This document shows, one piece after another, positions 9,594-18,188 of a DNA stretch of 64,000 nt; the first letter of the stretch is position 1, and every line of letters starts with the position of its first letter. Origin of the DNA: Marinobacter sp. SS21 (lineage in GTDB: Bacteria; Pseudomonadota; Gammaproteobacteria; Pseudomonadales; Oleiphilaceae); the NCBI RefSeq assembly GCF_028369065.1, contig NZ_JAQNDA010000004.1, forward strand, positions 294,839-358,838, written 5' to 3'. A program made the translations under genes and the position numbers. The notes below the pieces were generated by a model that was not told the DNA's origin, ran no database searches, and saw nothing but the letters and a program-made list of their open reading frames with translations.

Positions 9594-10058
9594 TCAGGCC
9601 GCCACGTACTTGCTCAGGGTTTCATGCTGTTCCAGCAGGGCGACGATGGCGTCAACCGCTTCACCCGAGGTGGTTTCAGAGCTTGGGAAAATGGCCGCGA
9701 AGTTGTCCTTCAGCAGGCTGCGGAAGGCGTCACGATCGACCTGCTCAACGCCCAGCAGTACCGCCAGGGTGTCCAGGTTTTCGCCGCTGCCGCGAGACAT
9801 GTCCCGGGCGATCTTGTCGGCGTTGCTGTTCATGTACATGGCCATGGACTGAACAGATTCGTTGGTGTTACAGCCCAGGGTGCCGGTGGTCATGCCGAAT
9901 GTCTGATTACCGAAGGTGCCGTTGGTGGTGGCGGCCAGAATGTGTGGCGCTGCGCCGGACTGTCCCTTCCAGATCATGGCTCCAACACCGCAGCCCGGTT
10001 GGGCGAAGGTGAGGGTGGAAGCACCCAGAAGCATTGCGCCTACAATCAGCTTTTTCAT
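9594..10058 (-). CDS. DUF3015 family secreted protein
   Basis: 154 residues with a Sec signal peptide (MKKLIVGAMLLGASTLTFAQ). The mature part begins PGCGVGAMIWKG and contains the Cys-bearing TLGCNTNESV segment typical of DUF3015 proteins, whose function is unknown. A strong GGAG site precedes the ATG. It lies upstream of the DUF4105 gene on the same strand, separated by the 17-bp repeat array, and may share its transcript. Confidence 0.85.
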   Translation of the reverse strand: MKKLIVGAMLLGASTLTFAQPGCGVGAMIWKGQSGAAPHILAATTNGTFGNQTFGMTTGTLGCNTNESVQSMAMYMNSNADKIARDMSRGSGENLDTLAVLLGVEQVDRDAFRSLLKDNFAAIFPSSETTSGEAVDAIVALLEQHETLSKYVAA

Positions 10059-10089
10059 TGTCCACTCCTTGTTGTGGTTTGACTGACGT

Positions 10090-10108
10090 TACATTCGTTA
10101 CGAATGTA
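10090..10108 (-). promoter_or_regulatory. 19-bp perfect palindrome in the DUF3015 gene promoter region
   Basis: TACATTCGTTACGAATGTA (8-3-8) lies 32 bases upstream of the start codon. On the minus strand TTGAAG precedes it and TAACGT follows at 17-bp spacing, so the palindrome would fill the spacer of a weak promoter. The shape is like TetR- or MarR-type operators. The regulator is unknown. Confidence 0.45.
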
Positions 10109-10304
10109 CTTCAATTCAAATTCAGTAGGTTAACGGTCCAGACATCCTCGTTGAGATCCAAGCTGACCGTTGACCAGAGTATAGTCAAGATATTCGAAAG
10201 GCCAACACTGGCTATGCCAAAAAGTGCTAAAGAAATGTGGTCATTAACGAAAAATGTGAACGCGTGTATATTATTGTATTGAAACGCGTTTTTGTGTTGC
10301 GTGG

Positions 10305-10333
10305 TTGTGACAGTCGGTTCCGTTCTGTATAGT
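10305..10333 (+). promoter_or_regulatory. Sigma70-type promoter for the small lipoprotein gene
   Basis: TTGTGA, 17-bp spacer, TATAGT. This puts transcription start near 10340, about 40 bases before the GTG start. The rest of 10059-10379, between two divergent genes, is AT-rich and holds nothing else clear except the palindrome at 10090. Confidence 0.55.
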
Positions 10334-10379
10334 TCGCGTCGACCATGAAGGTCTGAATACAACACATGGAGATTGATCA

Positions 10380-10814
10380 GTGAAAAAAGCTCTTATCGCT
10401 TCCAGCCTTCTGCTGGCCGGCGCTCTGACCGGCTGCAGCTCGATGAACGTAAGTTCCTCCCCGGTCCCGCTGAACGGCACCGTTGCCACCGACCTGACCG
10501 CTGATATCGAAGTTGGCGAGAAAATCACCGGCCATTCCTCTGCCACCAAGATCCTGTTTTTCACCCTGAGTGACGACAGCGAGTACGCCGATGGCATGAC
10601 CTACGGCAACGGCGGCGGCAGCGCCCTGAGCCTGGGTGGTCTGGATCCGGTGTCGGCGGTGAAATCCGCGGCGGCCTATAACGCCATTTCCGAGTCCGGA
10701 GCGGATGTAATCGTGGCTCCGCGCTATGTCGTCAAGAAGAACGACTATGTGGTGTATGGCACCATCGAAGTGACCGTGGAAGGTTACAAAGGCACGATTC
10801 GCAGCGTGCAGTGA
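10380..10814 (+). CDS. Small lipoprotein of unknown function
   Basis: 144 residues with a lipoprotein signal peptide; the lipobox LTGC puts the lipidated Cys at position 19. The mature part has a Gly/Ser-rich middle and two short beta-rich stretches (ADVIVAPRYVVKKN, YGTIEVTVEGYKG). It resembles the small TRL/DUF6567-like lipoproteins, but I cannot assign it firmly. The GTG start at 10380 is chosen because MKKALIASSLLLAG follows it and GGAG lies 9 bases upstream. It is monocistronic, with its own promoter and terminator. Confidence 0.75.
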   Translation: MKKALIASSLLLAGALTGCSSMNVSSSPVPLNGTVATDLTADIEVGEKITGHSSATKILFFTLSDDSEYADGMTYGNGGGSALSLGGLDPVSAVKSAAAYNAISESGADVIVAPRYVVKKNDYVVYGTIEVTVEGYKGTIRSVQ

Positions 10815-10849
10815 TAGGCTCGGTCGGGCATTGGCTCCGGCCGAGAAAG

Positions 10850-10881
10850 AAAAAAACCGGGTTCAACAACCCGGTTTTTTT
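10850..10881. terminator. Bidirectional terminator between lipoprotein gene and livF
   Basis: AAAAAACCGGGTT / AACCCGGTTTTTT stem with a short loop. T-runs on both strands serve the two converging genes. Confidence 0.9.
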
Positions 10882-10893
10882 GTGTTCCCGGGA

Positions 10894-11601
10894 TCATCCG
10901 CCCAGGTAAGCGTTGCGAACGTCGGGGTTGGCCAGCAGGTTGGCGCCGGTGTCGTGCAGGCGAATGCGGCCGGTTTCCAGCACGTAGCCCCGGTCGGCCA
11001 GATTGAGTGCCTGGTGGGCATTCTGCTCCACCAGGAACACGGTGATGCCTTCGTCCCGCAAGTGTCCGACAATCTCAAAAATCTGCCGGATGACCAGTGG
11101 CGCCAGACCCAGGGAAGGCTCGTCCAGCAGGATCATCTGCGGTTTGCTCATCAGTGCCCGGCCGATGGCGAGCATCTGCTGCTCGCCGCCGGACATGGTG
11201 CCGGCGCGTTGATACTGGCGCTCCTTGAGCCGGGGAAACAGTTCGTAGACGTAGTCCTGGCTCTTGCGAATCTCTGCTTTGCTGTTGAAGAACCCGCCCA
11301 TATGCAGGTTCTCCTCCACGGTCAGGCCGGAAAAAATGCGCCGCCCCTCCGGCACGATGGCAAGGCCGGAGCGCATGGTACTGGCGGTGGCTTGGCGGGT
11401 AATGTCGCGACCGCCCAGGATCACTCGCCCGGAGGTGGCGCGCGGATTGCCGCAGATGGTCATCAGCAGGGTGGTCTTGCCGGCGCCGTTGGCGCCGATG
11501 AGCGACACGATTTCGCCTTTGTTGACCTCAACCGACACGCCGTGCAGCGCTTCGATCTTGCCGTAGTGGGTATGGACGTCTTCAAGTACAAGCATGGACA
11601 T
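10894..11601 (-). CDS. livF: Branched-chain amino acid ABC transporter ATPase LivF
   Basis: 235 residues. It has Walker A GANGAGKTT, signature MSGGEQQML and Walker B MILLDEPSLGLAP. It energises uptake through LivHM together with LivG. Last gene of the livHMGF set; the start lies three bases after the livG stop. The C-terminus NAYLGG is usual for LivF. Confidence 0.95.
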   Translation of the reverse strand: MSMLVLEDVHTHYGKIEALHGVSVEVNKGEIVSLIGANGAGKTTLLMTICGNPRATSGRVILGGRDITRQATASTMRSGLAIVPEGRRIFSGLTVEENLHMGGFFNSKAEIRKSQDYVYELFPRLKERQYQRAGTMSGGEQQMLAIGRALMSKPQMILLDEPSLGLAPLVIRQIFEIVGHLRDEGITVFLVEQNAHQALNLADRGYVLETGRIRLHDTGANLLANPDVRNAYLGG

Positions 11602-11604
11602 GGT

Positions 11605-12360
11605 TCAGGCCTCACCCAGATAGGCTTTGATAACGTCGTCGTTCTGGCGGACTTCGTCCGGTGTGCCGCTGGCCAGGGGGCGGCCCTGATTGATGACGTT
11701 GATGCGGTCGGAGATTTCCATCACCAGGCTCATGTCGTGTTCAATCAGCACCACGGAGACGTTGTAGTCCTCTTTCAGGCCGATGATGAGTTGGTTGAGG
11801 TCTCGGGTCTCGGCCGGGTTCAGGCCGGCGGCCGGTTCATCCAGCATTAACAGCTTGGGTTCGGTGACCATGCAACGGGCGATTTCCAGCCGCCGCTGCT
11901 GACCGTAGGCCAGGTTGCCGGCTTCCCGGTTCGCCATGTCCAGCAGCCCTACCCGGTCCAGCCAGTAGGCGGCGCGGTCCAGGGCCTGCTGCTCGCGCTG
12001 GCGGTAGCTGGGGGTGCGCAGCAAACCGGCGATGAGGTTGGTGTTGAGGTGGCGGTGCTGGGCCACCAGCAGGTTTTCCACCACCGTCATCTTGCTGAAC
12101 AGCCGCACGTGTTGGAACGTCCGCACCAGGCCCAGGCGGGAAATCCTGAAATCCGGCTTGCCCTGGATTTCCCGGCCCTCGAACAGGATGGTGCCACCGG
12201 TGGGGCGGTAGAACCCGCTCATGCAGTTGAATACGGTGGTCTTGCCGGCCCCGTTGGGGCCGATGATGGAGACAATTTCGCGCTCCTGGACGTCCAGCGA
12301 CACCTGATCCACCGCCAGGAGCCCGCCAAAGCGCATGGACAGATTGCGTACTTCAAGCAT
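11605..12360 (-). CDS. livG: Branched-chain amino acid ABC transporter ATPase LivG
   Basis: 251 residues with Walker A GPNGAGKTT, the signature-region LAYGQQRRLEIAR and Walker B LLMLDEPAAGLNP. The insertion of the LivG class is present, and the C-terminal segment VIKAYLGEA is typical. It pairs with LivF. It starts six bases after the livM stop and is part of one transcript. Confidence 0.95.
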   Translation of the reverse strand: MLEVRNLSMRFGGLLAVDQVSLDVQEREIVSIIGPNGAGKTTVFNCMSGFYRPTGGTILFEGREIQGKPDFRISRLGLVRTFQHVRLFSKMTVVENLLVAQHRHLNTNLIAGLLRTPSYRQREQQALDRAAYWLDRVGLLDMANREAGNLAYGQQRRLEIARCMVTEPKLLMLDEPAAGLNPAETRDLNQLIIGLKEDYNVSVVLIEHDMSLVMEISDRINVINQGRPLASGTPDEVRQNDDVIKAYLGEA

Positions 12361-12366
12361 TCTGCG

Positions 12367-13637
<1,271 letters not shown>

Positions 13638-13638
<1 letters not shown>

Positions 13639-14561
13639 CAGATCTTCTCCACCTCCGGTTTGCCCAGCAATCCGGTGGGTTTGAACAGCAGGATCAGGAT
13701 CAACAGGCCGAAGGACACCACGTCCTTGTATTCGCCACTGAGGTAGCCGGAGGTCATGCTCTCGGATACGCCGAGAATCAGGCCGCCGAGCATGGCGCCG
13801 GGAATGCTGCCGATTCCGCCCAGTACCGCTGCGGTAAAGGCCTTGAGGCCGGCAATGAAACCGAACAGCGGATCAATGGAGCCGTAGTACATGCCCAACA
13901 GTAAGCCCGCTACCGCAGCCAGGGCCGCGCCGATCACGAAGGTGGCGGAAATGATCCGGTTGGTGTCGATACCCAGCAGGTTGGCCATGCCCAGATCCTG
14001 GGATACCGCCCGGCAGGCCCGGCCAATACGCGAACGGGAGATGAACAGCGACAGCACGGTCATGCAGATCAGGGTGGTGATGAAGATGGTGATTTGCATG
14101 TAGGAAATGGAGGTCTGGAAGCTATCCGCGGCGCCGAACTGGAAACCGCCTTCGATCAGGGCGGGAAAGCCGATGTTGCGGGAACCCTGGGCGAGGTGAA
14201 CGTAGTTCTGCAGGAAGATCGACATCCCAATGGCGGAAATCAGGGGTATCAGTCGGTGGCGTCCCCGTACCGGTCGATAGGCGACCCGTTCGACCGCCCA
14301 GCCCATGGAGCTGGATACCAGCATCGCGCAGATCAGCGCCACCAGCAGCACCAGCGGGAGCCAGGCGACGCCCAGACTGGCCAGTCCGGTAATGGTGATC
14401 AGCGCGGTGTAGGCGCCGATCATATAGATTTCGCCATGGGCGAAGTTGATCATTCCGATGATGCCGTACACCATCGTGTAGCCGATGGCGATGAGGGCGT
14501 AGGCGCTTCCGATCGTTAGCCCGTTGATTAGCTGCTGTAAGAAATACAGGACATCTTGCAT
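13638..14561 (-). CDS. livH: Branched-chain amino acid ABC permease LivH
   Basis: 307 residues from the ATG at 14561, close to the 308 of E. coli LivH. A longer frame upstream lacks a better ribosome site, while GGAG lies about ten bases before this ATG. Core segments [20 protein letters not shown] and [13 protein letters not shown] are diagnostic. Eight or so membrane helices. First gene after the attenuator hairpin. Confidence 0.94.
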
Positions 14562-14655
14562 GAGTGTGGGACTCCGACTACCGGCCTGCACTCAATTCCG
14601 CGTACAGGGCGCCGGTGTGCCAGCGCGGTTGCTGTCAGAATTGGGAGCGAGCTTA

Positions 14656-14693
14656 GAAAAACACCTTCTCCCGGATCACGGTGAGAAGGTGTT
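14656..14693 (-). terminator. Attenuator/terminator between livK and livH
   Basis: Read on the minus strand: perfect stem AACACCTTCTC / GAGAAGGTGTT followed by TTTTTCT. It lies directly after livK and before livHMGF, so it probably lowers permease/ATPase expression relative to the binding protein. Confidence 0.8.
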
Positions 14694-14727
14694 CTCATTA
14701 TTATTATCGCCTGTTAACGATAGCGGC

Positions 14728-15840
14728 TTAGTTTACCGGAGTTTTGCTGCCATCTGAATGCCACTCGTAGACGACGAACTCGAAGGACTGCATGTCCCCC
14801 TTGCTGTCATACTGGACTGTACCGATGGGGGTTTCAAAGCTGCCAGAACGCAGGGCAGCGGCAACTTCAAACGGGTCGGTGGAATCGGCCTGTTCAATGC
14901 CGTCGGCCACCAGTTGGACCGCGGCATAGGAGGTCAGCACGAATGGGCCTGAGGGGTCCTCGCCCTTATCGGCAAACGCTTGAACCAGCGCCTGGTTCTC
15001 TTCCTTTTCATCGAAGCTCGGCGGCAGGGTTACCAACAGACCTTCGGCGGCATCGCCGGCAATGGTGTTGATGTCTTTATTGCCCACGCCTTCCGGTCCC
15101 ATGAACACCGCATCCAGCTCCGCCTGGCGGGCTTGGCGCAGAATCAGGCCCAGCTCCGGGTGGTAGCCGCCGTAGTAGATGTAGTCCACGTCAGCCTGCT
15201 TCATCTTGGTGATCAGCGACGAAAAGTCCTTGTCGCCGGCGGTGATGCCTTCGAACATCGCCACTTCCACGCCGGCCTGTTGCAGGGTGTCGCGCACTGC
15301 ACTGGCAATGCCCTCACCATACTGCTGCTTGTCGTGGACGATGGCGACCCGCTCGGGCTTCAGACTGATCAGGTGACGAGCGGCAACGGGCCCCTGCATG
15401 CTGTCGAGGCCAATGGTGCGGAACACCAGCTCATAGCCACGCTCGGTGATGTCCGGACTGGTGGAGGCCGGGGTGATCATCAGGATGCCTTCATCCTCAT
15501 AGATATCGGAGGCCGGTTGGGTGGAGCTGGAACATAGATGGCCGATCACGAAGCGGACACCTTCGTTGACCAGTCGGTTGGCGACGGTCACCGCCTGCTT
15601 CGGGTCGCAGACATCGTCCACTTCCACGGCTTCCAGCATTTCGCCCATGACGCCGCCATTGCTGTTAATGCGTTCAATGGCCATGCGGGCACCGGAAAAC
15701 TGCATGTCGCCGTACTGCGCAACCGGGCCGGTCATGGGGCCGGCAATCCCAATCTTGATCTCTGCGGACGCGTGACCGGCTGCCATCAACGCGACGGACG
15801 CACCTACCGCGGTTACGATTTTTTTAACAGGAGTTCTCAT
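14728..15840 (-). CDS. livK: Branched-chain amino acid ABC transporter substrate-binding protein
   Basis: 370 residues, type I periplasmic binding protein (LivJ/LivK/BraC class). A Sec signal peptide ends near AGHASA; the mature part begins EIKIGIAGPMTGPVAQYG, the family signature. The single Cys pair (VDDVCDPKQ and IGHLCSSST) fits the disulfide seen in LivJ/LivK. First gene of the operon; its promoter would lie in 15841-16016, where I see no strong match. Confidence 0.95.
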   Translation of the reverse strand: MRTPVKKIVTAVGASVALMAAGHASAEIKIGIAGPMTGPVAQYGDMQFSGARMAIERINSNGGVMGEMLEAVEVDDVCDPKQAVTVANRLVNEGVRFVIGHLCSSSTQPASDIYEDEGILMITPASTSPDITERGYELVFRTIGLDSMQGPVAARHLISLKPERVAIVHDKQQYGEGIASAVRDTLQQAGVEVAMFEGITAGDKDFSSLITKMKQADVDYIYYGGYHPELGLILRQARQAELDAVFMGPEGVGNKDINTIAGDAAEGLLVTLPPSFDEKEENQALVQAFADKGEDPSGPFVLTSYAAVQLVADGIEQADSTDPFEVAAALRSGSFETPIGTVQYDSKGDMQSFEFVVYEWHSDGSKTPVN

Positions 15841-16016
15841 TGGCTCTGTCCTACATTGGGTCAGGGTTATTCTTATATTCTCAACGGTTTAAACAAACAC
15901 CACGCCTTCGGTCTTGTCAAGGAGGCCGCTGCGGGTGCGGTGGGCTGGGGCTGCCACACGCGGTTCCTCCGTTGGAGCGCGGTCGCATGACCTCAGGCAA
16001 AGGCTGTGCCATAGCT

Positions 16017-16964
16017 TCAATCGCTGCCTTCCTGGTCGGGAAACACCAGCGAGCGGAAATTCTCATGATCCTTTAGCCGTGAGAAGCTGGGATCCACCGA
16101 GGCATCGTCGCGGTACGCCTCGGAAATATCAATGGCCCGGGCCAGCGTGTTGACGGCGTCTTCCCAGCGTCCGATCTCGGCATAGGCGCAGGCCAGCTGA
16201 TAGTGAGCATGGCCGTTGTCCGGTGCCAGTTTCAAGGCCCGCAGACAGAGGCTGATGGCCCACAGCGGCTCCTGCAACTCCAGCACCGCGTCGGCCTTGT
16301 AGCTGAGCGCTTCGACATCGTCCGGGCGCAGATCCAGAATCTGGTCGTAGGCCGAGATCTTGTTCTGCTGGGAGGTTTCCTGGCTTGCCTTGAGCCAGAG
16401 CGAGTGCACTTCATTGGTGCGCTCGATCTCGTCCTGGTTCTGCTGGATGATGTCGGATTTCTGCTGCAGTTGTTCCTCGATGGTCTTGAGGCGCTTCTCG
16501 TATTCAATCACCAGCTCGTTGACCCGTTTCTCGGCCAGGCTGGTGAGCTGGTGGCGCATGTCACGAATGGAGTTCCAGCCAATGACCACCAGGATGGAGG
16601 TGGCACCGGCGATCAGGTAGAAGAAATAGGTCACGGTATCGGTGGCGTAAGACATGGTCTTGTCGGCAACCGACAATTCTTTGTCCACCACTTTTTCAAT
16701 CAACTCGGCCCGGGTGTTCTGCAGGTCATTGCGCAGGCTTTTTACTTCGTCCAGCAGATAGCGCTCAACGAATGGGTTGTACAGCGGCGCCTCCAGGGTT
16801 TCGACTCGCTCGGCGACATCCTCGGCATTGGCTCCGCCGGTGGAACCTGGCTCATCCTGGGCCAGAGCAGGGCGCATGGTCAGGACCCCCAGCGCGATCA
16901 GCAGCAGGCCAAGCAAGATGGTCGGGGCGCGTCGAACGCTGGCGGAGCGCGATAGGTCAGTCAT
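16017..16964 (-). CDS. Membrane-anchored TPR-repeat protein
   Basis: 315 residues. An N-terminal hydrophobic segment ends ALAQ, probably a cleavable signal or anchor. There is a short coiled segment, a second hydrophobic segment near residues 108-130 (TVTYFFYLIAGATSILVVIGW), a long coiled coil (about 135-190), and two to three TPR-like units (YDQILDLRPDDVEALSYKADA; ALKLAPDNGHAHYQLACAYAEIGRWEDAV). Likely a scaffold facing one side of the inner membrane. I do not recognise a specific family. Confidence 0.75.
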   Translation of the reverse strand: MTDLSRSASVRRAPTILLGLLLIALGVLTMRPALAQDEPGSTGGANAEDVAERVETLEAPLYNPFVERYLLDEVKSLRNDLQNTRAELIEKVVDKELSVADKTMSYATDTVTYFFYLIAGATSILVVIGWNSIRDMRHQLTSLAEKRVNELVIEYEKRLKTIEEQLQQKSDIIQQNQDEIERTNEVHSLWLKASQETSQQNKISAYDQILDLRPDDVEALSYKADAVLELQEPLWAISLCLRALKLAPDNGHAHYQLACAYAEIGRWEDAVNTLARAIDISEAYRDDASVDPSFSRLKDHENFRSLVFPDQEGSD

Positions 16965-17086
16965 GAGCCATTCCGTTAATCGTTGGGGATCAGTTGCCTA
17001 CAGACCTTAGCACAGTGGCCACCGGAAATGCGGGGGGAATGTCCGGTGGCCGGGGGACGGCATGGCTTGCAATTGGTGTAATAACG

Positions 17087-17105
17087 ACCTCTAATAATTA
17101 GTGGT
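17087..17105. promoter_or_regulatory. AT-rich 19-bp imperfect palindrome, candidate MarR-type operator
   Basis: ACCTCTAATAATTAGTGGT has CTAAT/ATTAG and ACC/GGT arms with one mismatched pair. It lies in the 354-base gap between the divergent TPR and marR-type genes. Function is inferred from shape and position only; the gap otherwise holds the promoter at 17253. Confidence 0.35.
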
Positions 17106-17252
17106 GTAAATATATGGACGGGTGAGCCGCCAACGGAACGCCGCTTGCGTTGTCTAATGCTAATTGGCTAAAAGCAAGTGTCTAAAATCAAGGCGTACAG
17201 ATGGAATGGCCTGCCAGAAGGAGCCATCAGCAGCGTGTCGGGTCAAAAGGCT

Positions 17253-17282
17253 TTGTACTCGGAAAAACTCAGCGCCTATAAT
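17253..17282 (+). promoter_or_regulatory. Sigma70 promoter for the MarR-type gene
   Basis: TTGTAC, 18-bp spacer, perfect TATAAT. Transcription would begin near 17289, 30 bases before the GTG at 17319. This argues against an upstream start in the same frame at 17178. Confidence 0.65.
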
Positions 17283-17318
17283 TCGAGCCCTTTTGAGGGG
17301 GCGGACTGGGGAAGTGCG

Positions 17319-17819
17319 GTGAATAACTACGAACAGGTTCTGGTGGCGCTAAGACGGGTCATCCGGGCGACAGATTTGCATTCAAAGCGTCTCAGCAAGC
17401 ACGCCGGACTCACCGGCCCGCAGCTGCTGATCATGCGGACTATTCGTGACCTCGGCGAGGTTACCATTGGAACCATTGCCGAGCAGGTGAGCCTCAGTCA
17501 GGCCACGGTCACCACTATTCTGGACCGCCTGGAACATCGCCAGCTGGTATACCGGGTGCGCAGCACCCAGGACAAGCGCAAGGTCCATGCGCATTTAACC
17601 GAGGAAGGCGCCGAGATTCTGGCCCGCGCGCCCCAGCCGTTGCAGGAGGAGTTCATCGAGAAATTCCAGAGTCTGCAGGAATGGGAGCAGACCATGATCA
17701 TTTCGTCGCTGCAGCGGGTGGCGAACATGATGGATGCGGATCACATTGATGCCTCGCCGGTGCTCGATGTGGGGCCGGTGTTGCGGGAGGATGGCTGGAA
17801 GGAGAACGGCAAGAAGTAA
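17319..17819 (+). CDS. MarR-family transcriptional regulator
   Basis: 166 residues from GTG at 17319. The winged helix-turn-helix is clear (VTIGTIAEQVSLSQATVTTILDRLEHRQLVYR followed by the wing STQDKRKVHAHLTEEG). The start is set by GGGGAAG five bases upstream and by the TATAAT box at 17277, which lies after the alternative GTG start at 17178; that longer form would add 47 residues with no domain. No obvious target gene is adjacent. The 3' end faces a pair of structured repeats and the converging lon gene. Confidence 0.88.
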   Translation: MNNYEQVLVALRRVIRATDLHSKRLSKHAGLTGPQLLIMRTIRDLGEVTIGTIAEQVSLSQATVTTILDRLEHRQLVYRVRSTQDKRKVHAHLTEEGAEILARAPQPLQEEFIEKFQSLQEWEQTMIISSLQRVANMMDADHIDASPVLDVGPVLREDGWKENGKK

Positions 17820-17857
17820 CTCCTTGATTGTGTGCCGGGTCTGATGCTTGGGAGAAA

Positions 17858-17969
17858 GCCTGCGGGGGCGGGCGGCCTTGCTCCACCGCTGTGACGGTAC
17901 GTCCCTGTACCGGCACAGCTACCGAGGCATCCATGCCTCTGTTCCGCAAGGCCACCCACCCCCGCAGGC
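17858..17969 (-). repeat. Three-way-junction palindromic element, copy 1
   Basis: Outer arms 17858-17880 and 17947-17969 pair over 23 bp, two of the pairs being G-U when read as minus-strand RNA. Inside are hairpin 1 (17924-17939, GAGGCA/TGCCTC) and hairpin 2 (17888-17919, GCTGTG/CACAGC outer and CGGTAC/GTACCG inner stems). The core on the minus strand contains GGCATGGATGCC and GGTACAGGGACGTACC. Related copies are at 18021, 30508 and 30804. Confidence 0.85.
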
Positions 17970-18020
17970 CCTGAAATCTGAGCAGCCTTTGAGCGGTTCC
18001 GCTCAACTGGATGCTTGGGA

Positions 18021-18125
18021 CTTTGAGGGGGAGGGGCTTCTGTAGCAGGGACATGGACGTCCCGGTAGCTTAGCCGGTACAGGAGGTGCCGTCTAAGCGG
18101 CGAAAGAAGCCCCTCCTCCTCGAAG
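18021..18125 (+). repeat. Three-way-junction palindromic element, copy 2
   Basis: Outer arms 18021-18040 and 18106-18125 pair over 20 bp, with two G-U pairs in plus-strand RNA. Hairpin 1 is GGGAC/GTCCC. Hairpin 2 has GCTTAG/CTAAGC outside and CGGTAC/GTGCCG inside. Same architecture as copy 1 but in the opposite orientation, 51 bases away. The rest of 17820-18188 shows no gene. Confidence 0.85.
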
Positions 18126-18188
18126 GCCTTCTCTCAATCCGGAAGGCCGCCTCTCCCCCCTCGAAGCCTTGCTCAGATCAGCCAGTCA

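Noticed and set aside
10059..10379. AT-rich divergent gap as a replication origin or phage site
   Set aside because: No DnaA-box cluster or repeats; ordinary divergent promoter region.
17178..17318. N-terminal 47-residue extension of the MarR-type protein
   Set aside because: No ribosome site, no domain, and a consensus promoter lies inside it.
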